Shown: piece by piece, positions 50,865-63,577 of the stretch
How positions within the stretch are numbered: position 1 is the first letter of the stretch
Layout of the letters: each line of letters opens with the position of its first letter
Assembly (NCBI GenBank): GCA_039707655.1
Contig: CM077676.1
Coordinates: 375,476,114-375,540,113, forward strand
From: Elymus sibiricus
Lineage: Eukaryota > Streptophyta > Magnoliopsida > Poales > Poaceae
Direction: 5' to 3'
Length of the DNA: 64,000 nucleotides
Made by a program: the position numbers and the translations under genes
Notes under the pieces: generated by a model
What the model saw: only the letters and a program-made list of their open reading frames with translations
Databases searched by the model: none
What the model was told of the DNA's origin: nothing

Positions 50865-52240
50865 CTACATCCTTACATGTGGTGCCAAAGCCTCTGCTAA
50901 AAAGAGGTTTGCGGTGGACAAATATTCAAAACCTCGGCTGGCTCGGAGGACAGCAGCGGTGGGGCGTTTCTCCAGCTGCGCTGCTCCTTCGATCTGCAGA
51001 GGGCTGGTGACTGAGGCCGTCGGCAGGCGCTCGAGCGACAGATCTGCGAGGAGGGGGTGCCGGCAGCTGTCCCGAGGTGGTGGTGCCGGCGGCGGCGCAT
51101 GGGGCTGACCTCCGATGGGTGCGTGGCGGCAGCGGGTGGGCGGGCCAGATCTGGCCCAGCCAGGGCCGGCGCTTCTCCTGCAATGGCGCAGGGACCTCGT
51201 CGCGTTTGGTGCGCCGATCTGCCTCGTGTGAGGTTGTGCAGGGGTGGTCGCTAAGGCGCACGTCCGTGGTGGAGGGCGGGCCCGATCTAGGCCCTTCTGA
51301 CTGGTGCGTGCGGTGTTTGTTGTGGAGGGCGACGCGTCTTCTCGGCTGCACTGCGGCAGGCTGGATGCAGTGCACCTCGTAGTGGCACCCTTGTTCGGCT
51401 CTCGAGCAGGGCTAGTGGTGCTGCAGGCTGTGCTCTGGCCAGGTGGCTCCAGATCTGAAGGTGGGGTGTGCTCGGGGCGATGTCCAGGCGTAGGTGTGCA
51501 GTATCTCCGGATGAAAGTCCTGCTCTTGGCCGGTGATGACAATGCCTGAGGGTGTTCTTTCCTTGTTGGAGGCGTCATCGAGGAGATTCGGCCCCTCTCC
51601 GATCCTCGAGCTCTACTCTCCGGGTGAAAACCAAGATCTAGTTTGTTGGATCGGCGATGGCGGCGCCCTTGGCGTCGTTTCTTCGATGGAAGCATCGTTG
51701 TTGGAGATTTGACCTCTCGGCAGGAGCATATGGTTTGCGGTGAAGTGGTTGGTCGGATGCTGGCGGTTGCGAGGTGGTGGTGGTGTCTTCGGCGGCGCGT
51801 CGTCCCCGACGGTGGTGGACACTTCGAGCACACTTGACATGCTTGCAGCGTCAAGCGAGTCATGTTGGGCGTCCTCTCGTGATCGGAGAGGCACATGTTC
51901 GCTCCTCTTTCGTCGGACATGTCGTCTCTCTTCGGTGCCGATGATGTCATCAAACATGGTTGTGGCGGCCTTGTCCAAGACGACTGAGTGGTGCTCTTTG
52001 GCGAAGTTGAAGCAAAGTCGAAGTCGCCGGGCCGTGTGCGCGGTGGATGATATATGATGACGCTGCTTTTGTGTGCGATGTGCTTTTCTGTTCGTGTTGT
52101 GTTGGCCTTTAGGCTTTCCTGTATGTCTGGTGTGCTCTTTGTAAAGATTTTAGCTCGGTTTTCCTCAATTAACCGAGCATCGGTTTCTTTACCGCTTCCT
52201 CTTAATGAATAATAGCAGCTCTCCTGCTATCTATTTTTTT
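50865..52240 (+). repeat. LINE-tail-like dispersed repeat, copy A
   Basis: A GC-rich plus-strand sequence ends in a conserved-looking tail (CTCGGTTTTCCTCAATTAAC, then CCGCTTCCTCTTAATGAATA) and a T/A run at about 52233. I recall this tail as a common dispersed wheat repeat, probably the 3' end of a non-LTR element. The 362-codon antisense frame at 50865-51953 is R/P/T-rich low-complexity sequence and is not called as a gene. No reverse transcriptase is present. Confidence 0.5.
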
Positions 52241-53719
52241 TAAAAGGAGGTTTGTGGTGGCAGCCGGCGCTGCGCCCAGCATGAAGGACGAAAGCCTACG
52301 TCTATGGCAGCGATTATTCGAATGGCTAGCTTCTTCGAGACACCCTGAAGTGTGATCTAGAGCCGGTGTAAATGGGCATGGCCCCCGGCGGCCGGCGCCT
52401 TGCATGGCTCTGTTTTTTCTCTTTCCTTTTTTCCATTTTCAGTTCCTTGTAATTATTTACTCCTACCACTTCATCATTGAAAATCAGCAATCTGCTGCCT
52501 TTTCATAAAAAAAAAAGAGAACGGAATATACAAACTGTCCTAATGTGGCTATGTTTTCCAAGTCATTTTCGTCGGCTATTTTTTCAAGCCCCATACCTAT
52601 CCAAAAAACCAAGCCATCATCACTTCCTTCGACGAGGCCACGGGTCTCCTCTTCCTCTGCCTACCGCTCCAGCGACAGAAGAGGGTGGGGGACCTTGGAT
52701 CCGCGTTGTGGCGTTGTAGTTAGGCCTCCTAGGATTAGAGTTGTTTCATCTCATCGTGGGTGGCAGCGCTATGGTGACGATGACATCGTTGTGCTGATCA
52801 AGAATAAGTTTTCCTCGACTCCCCGTCCACCTCGTCGGCAGTGTAGAGAATAGCAAGGATCATTTGGTCCCTGTTCTTCTAAAGTGGGTTTTCTATTTGC
52901 GCCTATGTGTTATTAGGGCATGGCCAATGCATAGCCCTAGGGTGATGCCCCGCAGGCCATGTAGGATCGGATATCAGGAAAAGTAGGTTCGGATAGTGTA
53001 GCGGGATCCTCGGCAGGAGGCGGGTGCTTGGGGAGAAAAAGTGTGGTCTCGTGCATAAAGCTGAAAAAGTTGAAGTGTAGAGTAGGATGCATGTGTAGTG
53101 AGAGTCTACTTTCTATCTTTGATGAGGTCCACTAGTAGTAGCTTGCGTTGGGAAGAAAAAAAAACAATATAGATGCGTCAAGCTGCTTTTTATCATGGGG
53201 CATCTGTATCCATATGCCACCATTGTACATGACCTTAGGTGGTCTTCGAATGTGTCTTCCAAAGAAGTGGACAACGCTGATTTGTGTCTTTGTCCTCTGG
53301 CTCCTTCTCTGACCGACAACGTTCGACCAACTTCGGCGTCGCCGGAGAGCTTGTGAGCTTATGTCCCTCAGATCTGTCTGGCCGGATCTGGGTGGTCATC
53401 CAACCCACTTTATCGCCTTTTTTCCTCGGTACAACGACTTGTTTCCCTGATCATTATCGCCGTTGTCTTCTGGCTCCAACCGGCGACTTCCAGTCGTTGC
53501 ATCAACAACATTTTTCAGGCTCCGATGATGTTTCAGAGGTCCAAAGGTGGTACCGAACTTCGCTCCGTTGGCGAGTGCATGAGGAAGATGACGTCGTTTT
53601 CCTAAGGTCATGTGTGTATTTTTTTTTTGTCAGAATGACTTTGTAAGGATTGACCAACGTCAATATATATGGCTTTGGCCTTTTATATTGGAAGGGTGAG
53701 TATATTTTCCGCTAGTTTT
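52241..53719. other. Repeat-derived DNA, no gene
   Basis: Pieces resemble UTR-like or LINE-tail-like repeats (for example 53284-53700, ending CAATATATATGGCTTTGGCC). Short open frames only. Confidence 0.4.
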
Positions 53720-54165
53720 TATTTTTTGCGAAAAAGAATTCAAATCTATTATAATGGTTCATAAGAATTACAAAGTACTCCAAACATAATAAAGATTACT
53801 CGAGAACCCTGCACCATTGAACGACCACTACCACTGATGTACCGCTATCGCCGCTCCCCTATGGGAGTCGGCTTGACCTTATCGGTAGCAGTTGAGAAAT
53901 CTTCGTGCATGTGCCCCTAAGAACCAGCGGCCCAGAAGCATAGCTGTTACCTTTGAACCCTTTAATCGATTTAAAGTGCCTGACACCAAATCCTGTCGAC
54001 ACGCACACATAACGAGAAAACCTAACATCGCCGCTCCAGAGAGACGATATGAATCTAGGCTGCAGCTCCATCGACTCCCTCCCAATGGATGAACTCGAGG
54101 AGGGTCGGAGCCCAGAAGATCAGCTCGGAGATGAAGCGCAATCATTCGCTGAAATGCCGCCCCAC
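53720..54165. repeat. Dispersed repeat, copy 2
   Basis: Diverged copy of 16441-16870, same orientation. Shared blocks include TCAAATCTATTATAA, GAACGACCACTACC and GGAGTCGGCTTGACC. It is followed by two copies of a ~100-bp segment (AAAACCCTAACCTAAACTTC at about 54172 and GAACCCTAACCTAAATTACT at about 54258, each followed by TAGTCAGAGCCC and ATCATCGGCCGCCTGA). Confidence 0.6.
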
Positions 54166-54935
54166 AAGAAAAAACCCTAACCTAAACTTCTAGTCAGAGC
54201 CCAGGATTCGGAATCCCCCTCTCCATCATCGGCCGCCTGAACGGCAAGCAGATGGAATGAACCCTAACCTAAATTACTAGTCAGAGCCCGGAAATCGGGA
54301 TCCCCCTCTTCATCATCGGCCGCCTGAGCGGCAAGCAGATGGAACGTGGATCCATAGGCTCACCGGGGAAGTCGGAGGGGATGATAGTATCCTATTGCAC
54401 TCTGAGGTATGCCCACCGGCCATGGATAGAGTAGTTTATAAGCACGCTCGACCTTGTTTAATCAAGCTGCACCCTAGTACCACTAAACATAATTTTCTAT
54501 CCGTCCTAATCAGACGCACAAACCTGAGACTGTCATGTTGCTCTCCCGTTTCATCAAGTGAACTGAATAGTCAAACTCAACGAAAATAAATAAAGCTTAT
54601 ATTAAATTAAATACTCTAATTACCAACTTCCCATTTTGGCGATGTAGTCTACTAACTCGAGTTACTTTTTTTTTTTTTTTGAGAAGAACTAACTCGAGTT
54701 ACTCAACTGCGGAAATGGACAAAACATTGACTGGTTGACGGGCCCAAGAGCAACCAGTTGCCAACATTTGGCCCCCCCGAACCATACAACACCACCGACC
54801 AAACCCTACAAATCTCCCCACCACCGCCGCCACTCGGTCACACACACACACACACCTCAGTCCTCGCCCCTCGCTCGCCTCTCCGCCCGAAACCCTAGCC
54901 GGGCTCCTCGTGCTCTCCTCCCGCCGTCGCCGGCC
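54166..54935 (+). promoter_or_regulatory. Upstream region and 5' leader of F-box gene
   Basis: A tandem duplication of ~90 bp lies at about 54172-54345. Closer to the gene, a CA microsatellite (about eight units, 54839-54856) and a CCACCGCCGCC-rich leader precede the ATG. No TATA box was clear. Confidence 0.45.
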
Positions 54936-56628
54936 ATGGACGCGGAGCAGCTCCTAACGTACATCTACACCTGCCTCCCCGAGCCGCCAGTCTCCGACAC
55001 CGCCCGCTTCGCCGCCCGCCGTGCCGCCCCCTACCACGGCGTCGATCGCATCAGCGGCCTCTCCGACGCGCTCCTCCACGACATCGTCTCCCGCCTCCCC
55101 TTCAAGGATGCCGCGCGCACCGCCGTGCTCGCCACGCGCTGGCGCCGGGTCTGGCTCTCGGCGCCGCTCGTCGTCGTCGACACCCACCTCCTGGACCACT
55201 GGCCCCCGACTCGCGCCGACGCGCCGGCCGTCACAGCCGCGGTGTCGCGCGCCCTCGCCGCGCACCCCGGGCCCTTCCGCTGCGTCCACCTCGTCTCCAG
55301 CCACATGGACGGGTACCAGGCCCAGCTCAAGCGCTGGCTCCGTCTCCTCGCCGCCAAGGGAGTCCAGGAGCTCGTCCTCGTCAACCGCCCCTGCCCGCGC
55401 GAGGCGCCTCTCCCCGGTACGCTCTTCCGCATCGCCACCCTCACCCGCCTCTACGTCGGCGTCTGGAAGTTCCCGGACGCGGCCTGCCTCTGCGACGCCT
55501 CCTTTCCCAACCTCCGCGAGCTCGGTATCTTCAGCGTCGCCATGGAGAACAGGGACATCGAAGCCGTCGTCTCCAGGAGCCCCGTTCTGGAGATCCTCAA
55601 CATTCAAGGGAGCGTGAAGGGGTTGGGTCTCCACCTCATCAGCCAGAGCCTCCGGTGTGTGCAGATCTGCGATTCCGTGATAGAGAACATCGTCGTGGTG
55701 GACACCCAGAGTCTCGAGCGGCTCATCCTGTACAAGGTCCGGGGATCTCTCAACCCTGCCAGTGTCCTGCGGACCGGGATCAAGATTGGCAATGCCCCCA
55801 AGCTGGATGTGTTCGGGTACCTGGACCCAGGAAAGTACGTGCTTCAGGCCGGAGACACCATCATCATGGTACATCAGCATCATCTACGTCCCTAAATTTT
55901 CCCATTTGTTCAATCGGCTAAGACGTGTAATTCATTGTGTGATCTTTCTTTGTTGAATTGGGTGCATTCCATTCTAGCCTGGGATGAAGCCAAGCGCCAG
56001 CACTATGTTTACAAGCGTGACTATCCTGAGCCTGAATGTGCGTTTTGGAGTCCACGATGATGCCAATATGGTGGCCACCTTCCTAAAGTGCTTTCCCAAC
56101 GCATCGAGTCTGCATATCAGGGTACTGATCTTCATCACCACCTACTAGCATTATACTTCGTAGTTCGTACTACATCTTTACACTTCTGTATCTGCTACAA
56201 TGCATAATCCATCACTACTTGAACTGTTCACTGATCTAACCAATTTGCAGTGTGAACAAAGTGATGAACCCACTGGCAAGCTCGTACTTAAGTTCTGGGA
56301 GGAGGTTGGTCCCATCGTGAGTGTCATGTTGCGCATAGGGGTGATGACTATCCGTGAATTCAGAGGGGAGGAAGGCGAGATGGCTTTTCTCAAGTACTTC
56401 TTCATGAACGCAAGGGCGCTGAAGTACGCGGCGATCATCTTCCCCAATCCAAGCTTCTCTTCAATTTCAAAGAACTATGCATGCTCCAAAGCAAACTATC
56501 TGACTTCTCTGAAGTGGGCCACTCAAGGCTGCGGATTCATGGTGTATGGGAGTTCAGATCCTGAAGGAGGAAGACCATGGTGCTTCAAAACCGGAGCAGA
56601 ATCTTGGCGTGACCCTTTCTCGTGGTGA
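54936..56628 (+). CDS. F-box/FBD/LRR-type protein (3 exons)
   Basis: Likely substrate-recognition subunit of an SCF E3 ubiquitin ligase. Exons with GT-AG borders are 54936-55868, 55978-56121 and 56251-56628, joined in phase 0 to give 484 residues. The F-box spans about residues 38-75 (ISGLSDALLHDIVSRLPFKD, then TRWRRVW). A leucine-rich middle follows (LTRLYVGVW, FPNLRELGIFSVAM, SRSPVLEILNIQG), then a C-terminal FBD-like region (FGVHDDANMVATFLKCFP in exon 2; EFRGEEGEMAFLKYFFMNAR in exon 3). The order and exon structure fit the large grass F-box/LRR/FBD family. The ATG in GGCCATGGA context was chosen; an upstream in-frame ATG at 54735 would add 67 low-complexity residues. No breaks are seen. 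Its target protein cannot be deduced. Coding GC falls sharply after exon 1, as in many grass genes. Confidence 0.92.
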
Positions 56629-57442
56629 AGTCGAAAGCTCCAACATATCTCATCATCCAAAGCTTAATGTATGTGGGAGTGCTTAGTGTTAATCGTTTGC
56701 AACATGGTACAAGGTATCGTTTTTGTTCGTGTTTATGATGATGGCGCGGTGGTCTTGGTTCTAGCATGATCAGCCTGAAGTGTTGAGTAGTAGTGGTGCT
56801 AGTGTGCAACTGTTGATGAGAAATCAGTACTCGCTATGCATGTGTTTTGTTCAAGTAGATGAATGTTGCTTTAGCATCCGCTGGGTTTATCTTGGTGCTG
56901 ATGGATGCCTGATAATAAGGTATGTAAGAGATGAATGGTGCAAACTAACCTCATTGCCAGATAATGTTGGTGATGGTTGCCTGATAATCTCGTTGGCTTA
57001 TGCATGTGGTTGATAGCAGTGTTACGATCATGCAGATCTGTAGCAGATTGATGCACGCGGGTCTAGGTTATGTTTGTTGGCTCCGCTCCCCTTCCGATCG
57101 CATGCGTGCATGGTATGCCAGATAGATGATCTCCATGCGTATATACGCCAAAATTTTGTTTTTATTTTTACGCCGATGGTGACCCTTTTTTGATAAAGGT
57201 GGGTTTTATTGACTCAAAATATAGATAAGATGCACACAACCAATACCAATGTACACACACATAAACATACCGTCGAAAGCAAAGTCATATAAGACCAAAT
57301 CTATGCCTATGTGAGTAAAAGGGAAAAAATACGAAGCAATCAAAATAGCCTATGACAAAGATCACATCTGCACCAACCATCTTTTTACGACACAGGTACA
57401 ACGGGCAATGTTCTTCAACAACAACGTCTTCATGAAGGGAAC
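56629..57442 (+). other. 3' UTR and flank of F-box gene
   Basis: Probable 3' UTR with two related GATGCCTGATAATAAGG / GGTTGCCTGATAATCTC blocks (about 56905 and 56975). No gene is visible beyond. It ends at the copia LTR. Confidence 0.45.
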
Positions 57443-59583
57443 TGTAGGGGAACGTGACAGAAAACAAAAAATTTCGGTACAGCGAGCACGCCCAGGACCA
57501 CTATGGAGACTGCATACAAGGTTTTATCTGATCCGTACCGACTCGAAACACAGCGGAAGAAGAGTCGGTGTAGATTGTCGGTGCAGATCCCTGCAGCTAG
57601 GATTTACAACCTCCCAACCGCAAGGATGTACTCCCTCGCCGGACAGCCCTTCGGGAGGCGGTCGGACAGTCCCTCGGACGATGTCGCGGACAGCCCTTCG
57701 GGAGGACACTCGAAATCCGAACGGTAACTCGGACAGCCCTTCGGGAGGACACCCAAAAACCGAACGGTAACTCGGACAGCCCTTCGGGAGGACACTCGAA
57801 CAGCCCCTCGGGCAAAAGATCGAAACTACAATCTCTCTACGGGGTTGCACACATACGGTGTCAGCTATCCGGCAGGGCTTCGCCGTCCAGAGCTAGTTCT
57901 TGCCGGAACCCAGACAGCCTTTCGGCTCTACGAAACTATTTCGTGGGAGGGAGAGAGAGAGAGCCAGATGAGCATGGCATGTGTATGAGAGCAAGGATGA
58001 GTTTTGGGGCAGCCCCCTCACCTCTATTTATAGGAAAGCCAAGGGGTAAAGTTGGCATTTCATAAATCCCAAAAGTACCCCCACCTTATGCCTTTTCACA
58101 AAATAATAAAGCTAAAAGGGATGGCAAGTGGAGCTCCAAGGAGCCCCACCTCCCTTGGCCGGCCACTATTGGGGGCCCCCCATGAGGGGGCTTCCTTGGC
58201 TCCCAAGTCCTTCTAGAAGCCTTTTGGAAAATATCCCAAAAGGTGCTTTCCAAAAAATATCCATAAAGCACTTTTACTATTCACGAAGACATTTTCTGCG
58301 TCCGTTAAATGCCAAATTATTTCTGTGTGCCTAGAATAATTCCAGTACCCACTAAAACAATTTTGAACGCATTCCGAAACAATTCCGGAACAATGTTTTT
58401 CTTCAGCGAAAAGCAACCAAAGCGGTTCCGGCAGCTCCGGAACATTTCCGGTTTTTATCCCGGAAAATTCCCAGAAGTTTCCAGAACACTTCTGGCATCC
58501 TCCAAGAATTTCCAGGCGTGTGCCGGAACCAATTTGACTTAATGGAATACCTTGAAACAACTTTTCAGTTTCACCGAAACTATTCCGGTGTTCTCTCCGG
58601 AACGTTTCCGTTTCGTCCGAAACTTTTCCGGTGATTTTCTCTCAGACTCCCCGTCTAGTATTCAGCAGATAGATGACCCTTAAGCGTGTGACCCTATAGG
58701 TTCGGTGAAGTATAGACATGACCCGGAACACTTTCGGATCAATGATCAACATCGGAGCCGTGGACACCCATATTGACCCCTATACCCACACGAATGAATA
58801 TTCGAGTGAACCTCCAGTTGCCGTGTGCTATTCCTGTTGCTTCACGATATATTACAAACACCCGAGGTGAGATTTTCTGCATCCCCGTGGATCAACAATT
58901 TGTCCACTATGCAAGTTACCTCGTTACCGGTTTTGTTCTCTTTTCTCGTTTCCGTGTTCCGACATCCCAGTGATCAAATCACAATGTGTCTGGCCAGACG
59001 ATGATGGATACCATAACACCGAGAGGGCCCGAGAATATCTCTCCATCGTCGGAGTAGCAAATCCCAATCTTGAGCTATCTCGCTACTTGTCATACTTTTC
59101 CGTGAACCCGTAAGCCGCCGTAATAGCCACCCATTTACGGATGACGTTTAACAAACCCCAAAGTTCACGAAGCAAGTACGAAGGAACTCGATACTCTCAT
59201 GGTCTAAGGAATTATGCAAACATTAACTATCTCTGTGTTATTAACCATTAACTTGTGACGAATGTATCTCATAGCATAACATCAATTCGGGTCGATTCAA
59301 CACAAGTGTTCTACTAACATTGTGCCCTCAAAATTGCTGGCATAGACATGCCCATGATCAGGAAAACATGATCATCATGCAATACTTGAGCCATTCTTAG
59401 AGGCAAGACTAGGAATACATTTTACCGTTATTATACCACACGTGCACATGAGTTTCCCTCCGAGCCTCGTGGTTATTGTAGACTCGAGAATCATTGCAGT
59501 TATAGCATGGAACATAAACATTCATTACAAACTCGGAGATACAAAATAACTGTTATTATTGCCTCTAGGGCATATCTCCTACA
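57443..59583 (-). repeat. 3' LTR of copia element, 2.14 kb
   Basis: Bounded by TG...CA ends and the polypurine tract. It holds a tandem repeat at 57640-57815 and many TTCCGG motifs between 58380 and 58640. Confidence 0.9.
57640..57815 (-). repeat. Tandem repeat inside the LTR
   Basis: About four to five copies of a ~50-bp unit with CGGACAGCCCTTCGGGAGGA and CCGAACGGTAACT. Confidence 0.9.
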
Positions 59584-59614
59584 GACTCCCACTTGCACTA
59601 GAGTCATAATCTAG

Positions 59615-62600
59615 TTACATGGCTTCCCTAACACCAATGGCAATCCGGTGCTGCTCATGCTTTGCTCGTGGTAAAGGCTTTGTCATCGGGTCTGACACGT
59701 TCAGATCCGTGTGAAATTTGTGTACTTTCACTAAACCCTCTTCGACATGATGTCGAATGAGTTTATATTTGCATTCAATATGTCTTGTCTTATGGTGCGA
59801 ACTTGGCTCCCTTGCCTGAGCCACGGCGCCACTATTATCACAATAGATCTCCACCGGGTCCAGAGCACTTGGAACCACACCAAGGTCTTCAAGAAATTGC
59901 TTGATCCATACCGCCTCCTTGGAGGCTTCTGAAGCAGCAACATATTCCGCCTCCGTCGTAGAATCCGCCACAGTCTTTTGTTTGGAACTTTTCCAATCAA
60001 CTGCGCCACCGTTCAATATGAAAACATAGCCTGATTGAGATTTGAAGTCATCTGGGTCAGTCATGAAGCCTGCATCAGTGTAACCACTTACAATGAGCTC
60101 TTCATCACCTCCGTACACAAGGAGTAAATCCTTGGTCCTTCTGAGGTACTTAAGAATACCCTTGATTGCGGCCCAGTGTTCCAATCCTGGATCACTTTGG
60201 TACCGGCTGCTAACACTTAGCGCATAGGAAACGTCCGGTCTTGTACATAGCATGGCATACATAATAGAACCAACTGCCGAGGCATATGGAACATCATTCA
60301 TTTGTACTCGCTCATCGAGTGTCCGAGGACACTGATTCTTGCAAAGCACTGTGCCAGGTGACATGGGGAGAAGGCCTTTCTTGGAGTTCTCCATGTTGAA
60401 CCTTTTCAACACCTTGTCAATGTACGTGCTTTGGCTAAGCGCTATCAGGCGTTTTGATCTATCTCTATAGATCCTGATGCCTAATACATATGCCGCTTCG
60501 CCTAAGTCTTTCATTGAAAAACTTTTCTTCAATGAGTCTTTTATTTCGTTAAGAAAATTCACGTCATTTCCAATCAACAATATGTCATCCACATACAAGA
60601 TTAGAAATGCTTTTGCGCTCCCACTAAACTTCTTGTAAACACAAGATTCTTCGTCATTCTTGATGAAGCCAAACTGTTTGACTACTTCATCAAAACGAAT
60701 GTTCCAGCTCCTTGACGCTTGCTTCATACCATAAATGGCTTTCTGAAGTTTGCATACCTTTCCAGCATCCTTATGAACGACAAAACCTTCTGGCTGTATC
60801 ATGTATACATCCTCTTTGAGGTTTCCATTTAGGAAAGCCGTTTTGACGTCCATCTGCCATATTTCATAATCGAAATAAGCAGCAATTGCTAGTAATATCC
60901 GAACAGACCTAAGCATAGCTACGGGCGAGAAAGTCTCGTCGTAGTCCACTCCTGGAACTTGCGTGAACCCTTTCGCGACAAGTCTAGCTTTGTGGATAGT
61001 AATGTTACCATCCGCGTCCGTCTTTCTTTTGAAAATCCATTTACAACCAATGGGTTTTACGCCTTCTGGAAGTTCTTCCAAGTTCCAAACTTGGTTTTCG
61101 TACATGGATTCCATTTCGGATTTCATGGCTTTGTGCCATTCCTTTGAGCTGGGCCCCGCCATCGCTTCCTTGTAGTGCGCAGGTTCATCGTCTTCAAGAA
61201 TGAAGATTTCATTATGAAACCATTCAGGTGGCTGGATAGCCCTACCTGATCTGCGCGGTTCAGTTACAACATTGTCTGAAGTTTCCGCATCACATGTGAC
61301 AACTTCCGGCTCGGTTGTAGGGATAATTTGCGGAATTACTTCCGGTTCCTTAGCCATATCAACGGTTGCCGAAGATTCACTAATCTCATTAAGTTGTACT
61401 GTCCTCCCACTTAATTCTTTGGCAAGAAACTCTTTCTCAAGAAAGTGTCCAACTCTTGCGACAATTACTTTGCCTTCGGACTGTTGGTAGAAGGAATACC
61501 CAATGGTGTTATTGGGATAACCTAAAAAGTAACATTTGTCTGATCTGGGATCGAGTTTGCTTGGTTGTAAACGTTTTACATAAGCTTCACAACCCCAAAC
61601 TTTGAGATGCGACATATTGGGTTTCTTCTCATACCATAATTCAAAGGGCGTCGTCTCAACAGACTTAGACGGTGCTCTGTTTAATGTATAAGCGGCAGTG
61701 AGTAGTGCGTGACCCCAAAAAGATATCGGTAGATCTGTAAGAGACATCATCGACCTTACCATGTCTAACAAGGTTCGGTTACGTCGTTCCGACACTCCGT
61801 TTCGCTGTGGAGTTCCGGGAGGCGTAAGCTGTGAAACGATTCCACGGTCACTCAGATGTTGGCCAAACTCATGACTAAGGTATTCGCCTCCGCGATCAGA
61901 CCGCAGAAACTTAATCCTTTTGTTACGATGATTTTCTACCTCATTCTAAAATTCTTTGAACTTTTCAAAGGTTTCCGACTTGTGCTTCATCAAGTAGATA
62001 TATCCATACCTACTTAAATCATCAGTAAAAGTCACGAAGTAAAAATACCCACCCATTGTGGCTGTGTTCATCGGACCACATACATCACTATGTATTATTT
62101 CCAATAATTCACCCGCCCGTTCAGGATGACCCATGAACGGCGTCTTGGTCATTTTTCCCATCAGACAAGCTTCACATGTGTCAAATGATTCAAAATCAAA
62201 GGACGGTAAAACTCCATCTTTATGGAGTCTTTGCATGCGTTTCTTTTCGATGTGGCCAAGGCGACAGTGCCACAAGTAAGTGGTGGTGGTATCAGCCTTC
62301 TTAAGGCGTTTAGCATTCACGTTAAAGACATCATTTCCACATTCAAGATTTAGAATGAAAAGGCCCCCAACAATGGGTGCAAATCCATAAAACATATCCT
62401 TACAATAAAGTGAACAACCATTGTTCTCAGACTTGTACGAATACCCATCGTGTACTAAACATGATCCGGAGATAATGTTTCTACACAATAGTGGAACAAA
62501 ATAACCGTTATTTAGTTCTAAGATAAATCCTGAAGGGAGACGTAGAGGCATAATGCCGACGGCTTGAGCGGCGATCCCATTGCCGTTCCCGACGCGCACC

Positions 62601-63577
62601 ACGACTTCATTCTTTGCTAGTTTGCGCACCCTCTGAAGCCCCTGTATCGAGTTGCAAATGTGAGCAACCGATCCGGTATCAAATACCCAAGACTTAGAAT
62701 TTTCGCTAGCAAGCAAAACGTCAATGACATTAACTTGTATAACAATTATACCTTTTCCGGTTTTCCCGGACTTCTTATCTTCCAGATATTTCTTGCAGTT
62801 TCTCTTCCAGTGCCCTGTGCCCTTGCAGTAGAAGCACTCAGTTTCATTCTTGGCTCCGCCCTTAGAGTTGCTTTGGGAGCCGGTCTTACCGGCGCCCTTG
62901 CCCTTCTTTGGCTTGCCTTTCTTTTTGAAACTGGCGGTTTTATTCACAAGCAACACTTGCTTGCGATTTTTCCGTAGTCCTCCTTCCGTAGTTTTTAGCA
63001 TGGCGAGCACCTCTTCCGGTGTCTTCTCCATCCCACTCATGTTGTAGTTCATGATAAAACCGTCGTAAGACGGGGGGAGTGAAGAAAGCAGCATGTCCAT
63101 CATATGGTCAGGTGGAAGTGGAAACTCCAGGGTTTTAAGCCTTTCAGCATAGCCAATCATTTTGACCACGTGTTCGCCAACTGAACTACCCTCAGCCATC
63201 TTGCATTCCATCAAGGCCTTCATGATATCAAATTGTTCAAACCTTGCGGTTTCCTTGTACAGGGCATCCAATTTCTGGATCATATCGCGGGGTTTATGGA
63301 ATTCAAAACATTTTTGAAGCCCTGGACTCATGCAAGCTAGTATGAGGCACTGCACTAAGTTGTGATCATCATCCTTAGTGGCCCAGACATTCTGCTCATC
63401 TTCCGGGGCATCTGCCGCCGGTTTAGCTGGAAGAGCAGTTTCAAGCACATACATTTTCCTAGCGCTCCTGAGGACAATCCTCAGGTTACGGACCCAGTCC
63501 GCATAGTTGCTTCCAGTCGCAGCTAACTTTTCTTTCTCTAACATCGGGCCTAAGTTGAACGCGGTGTTGCGAGCCAT
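59615..63577 (-). pseudogene. Copia Gag-Pol polyprotein with one amber codon
   Basis: A single frame of 1320 codons read from the ATG at 63577; an ATG ten codons upstream at 63607 is also in frame. Order: Gag with UBN2-like domain (residues ~1-200), CCHC knuckle C248-C261, aspartic protease DTG at 300-302, integrase zinc region (HCRLGH...CEAC), integrase core (IHSDVCGP; TFTDDLSRYGYIYL; SDRGGEY), reverse transcriptase with YVDD at 995-998, and RNase H (GYTDAGF, STTEAEYVA, DNSGAVA). The only break I find is TAG at 61948-61946 (codon 544), between KFKEF and NEVENH in the integrase core, where a CAG glutamine would be expected from the family. The frame stays open on both sides, so the copy is young and inactive by one base, or could be read through at low level. 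Confidence 0.92.

Noticed and set aside
50865..51953. 362-codon minus-strand open frame
   Set aside because: Arg/Pro/Thr-rich translation without domains, antisense to a GC-rich dispersed repeat; base composition explains the openness.
54954..55883. 309-codon frame antisense to the F-box gene
   Set aside because: Complement of the GC-rich F-box exon 1; the sense frame has the F-box motif and proper splice sites.
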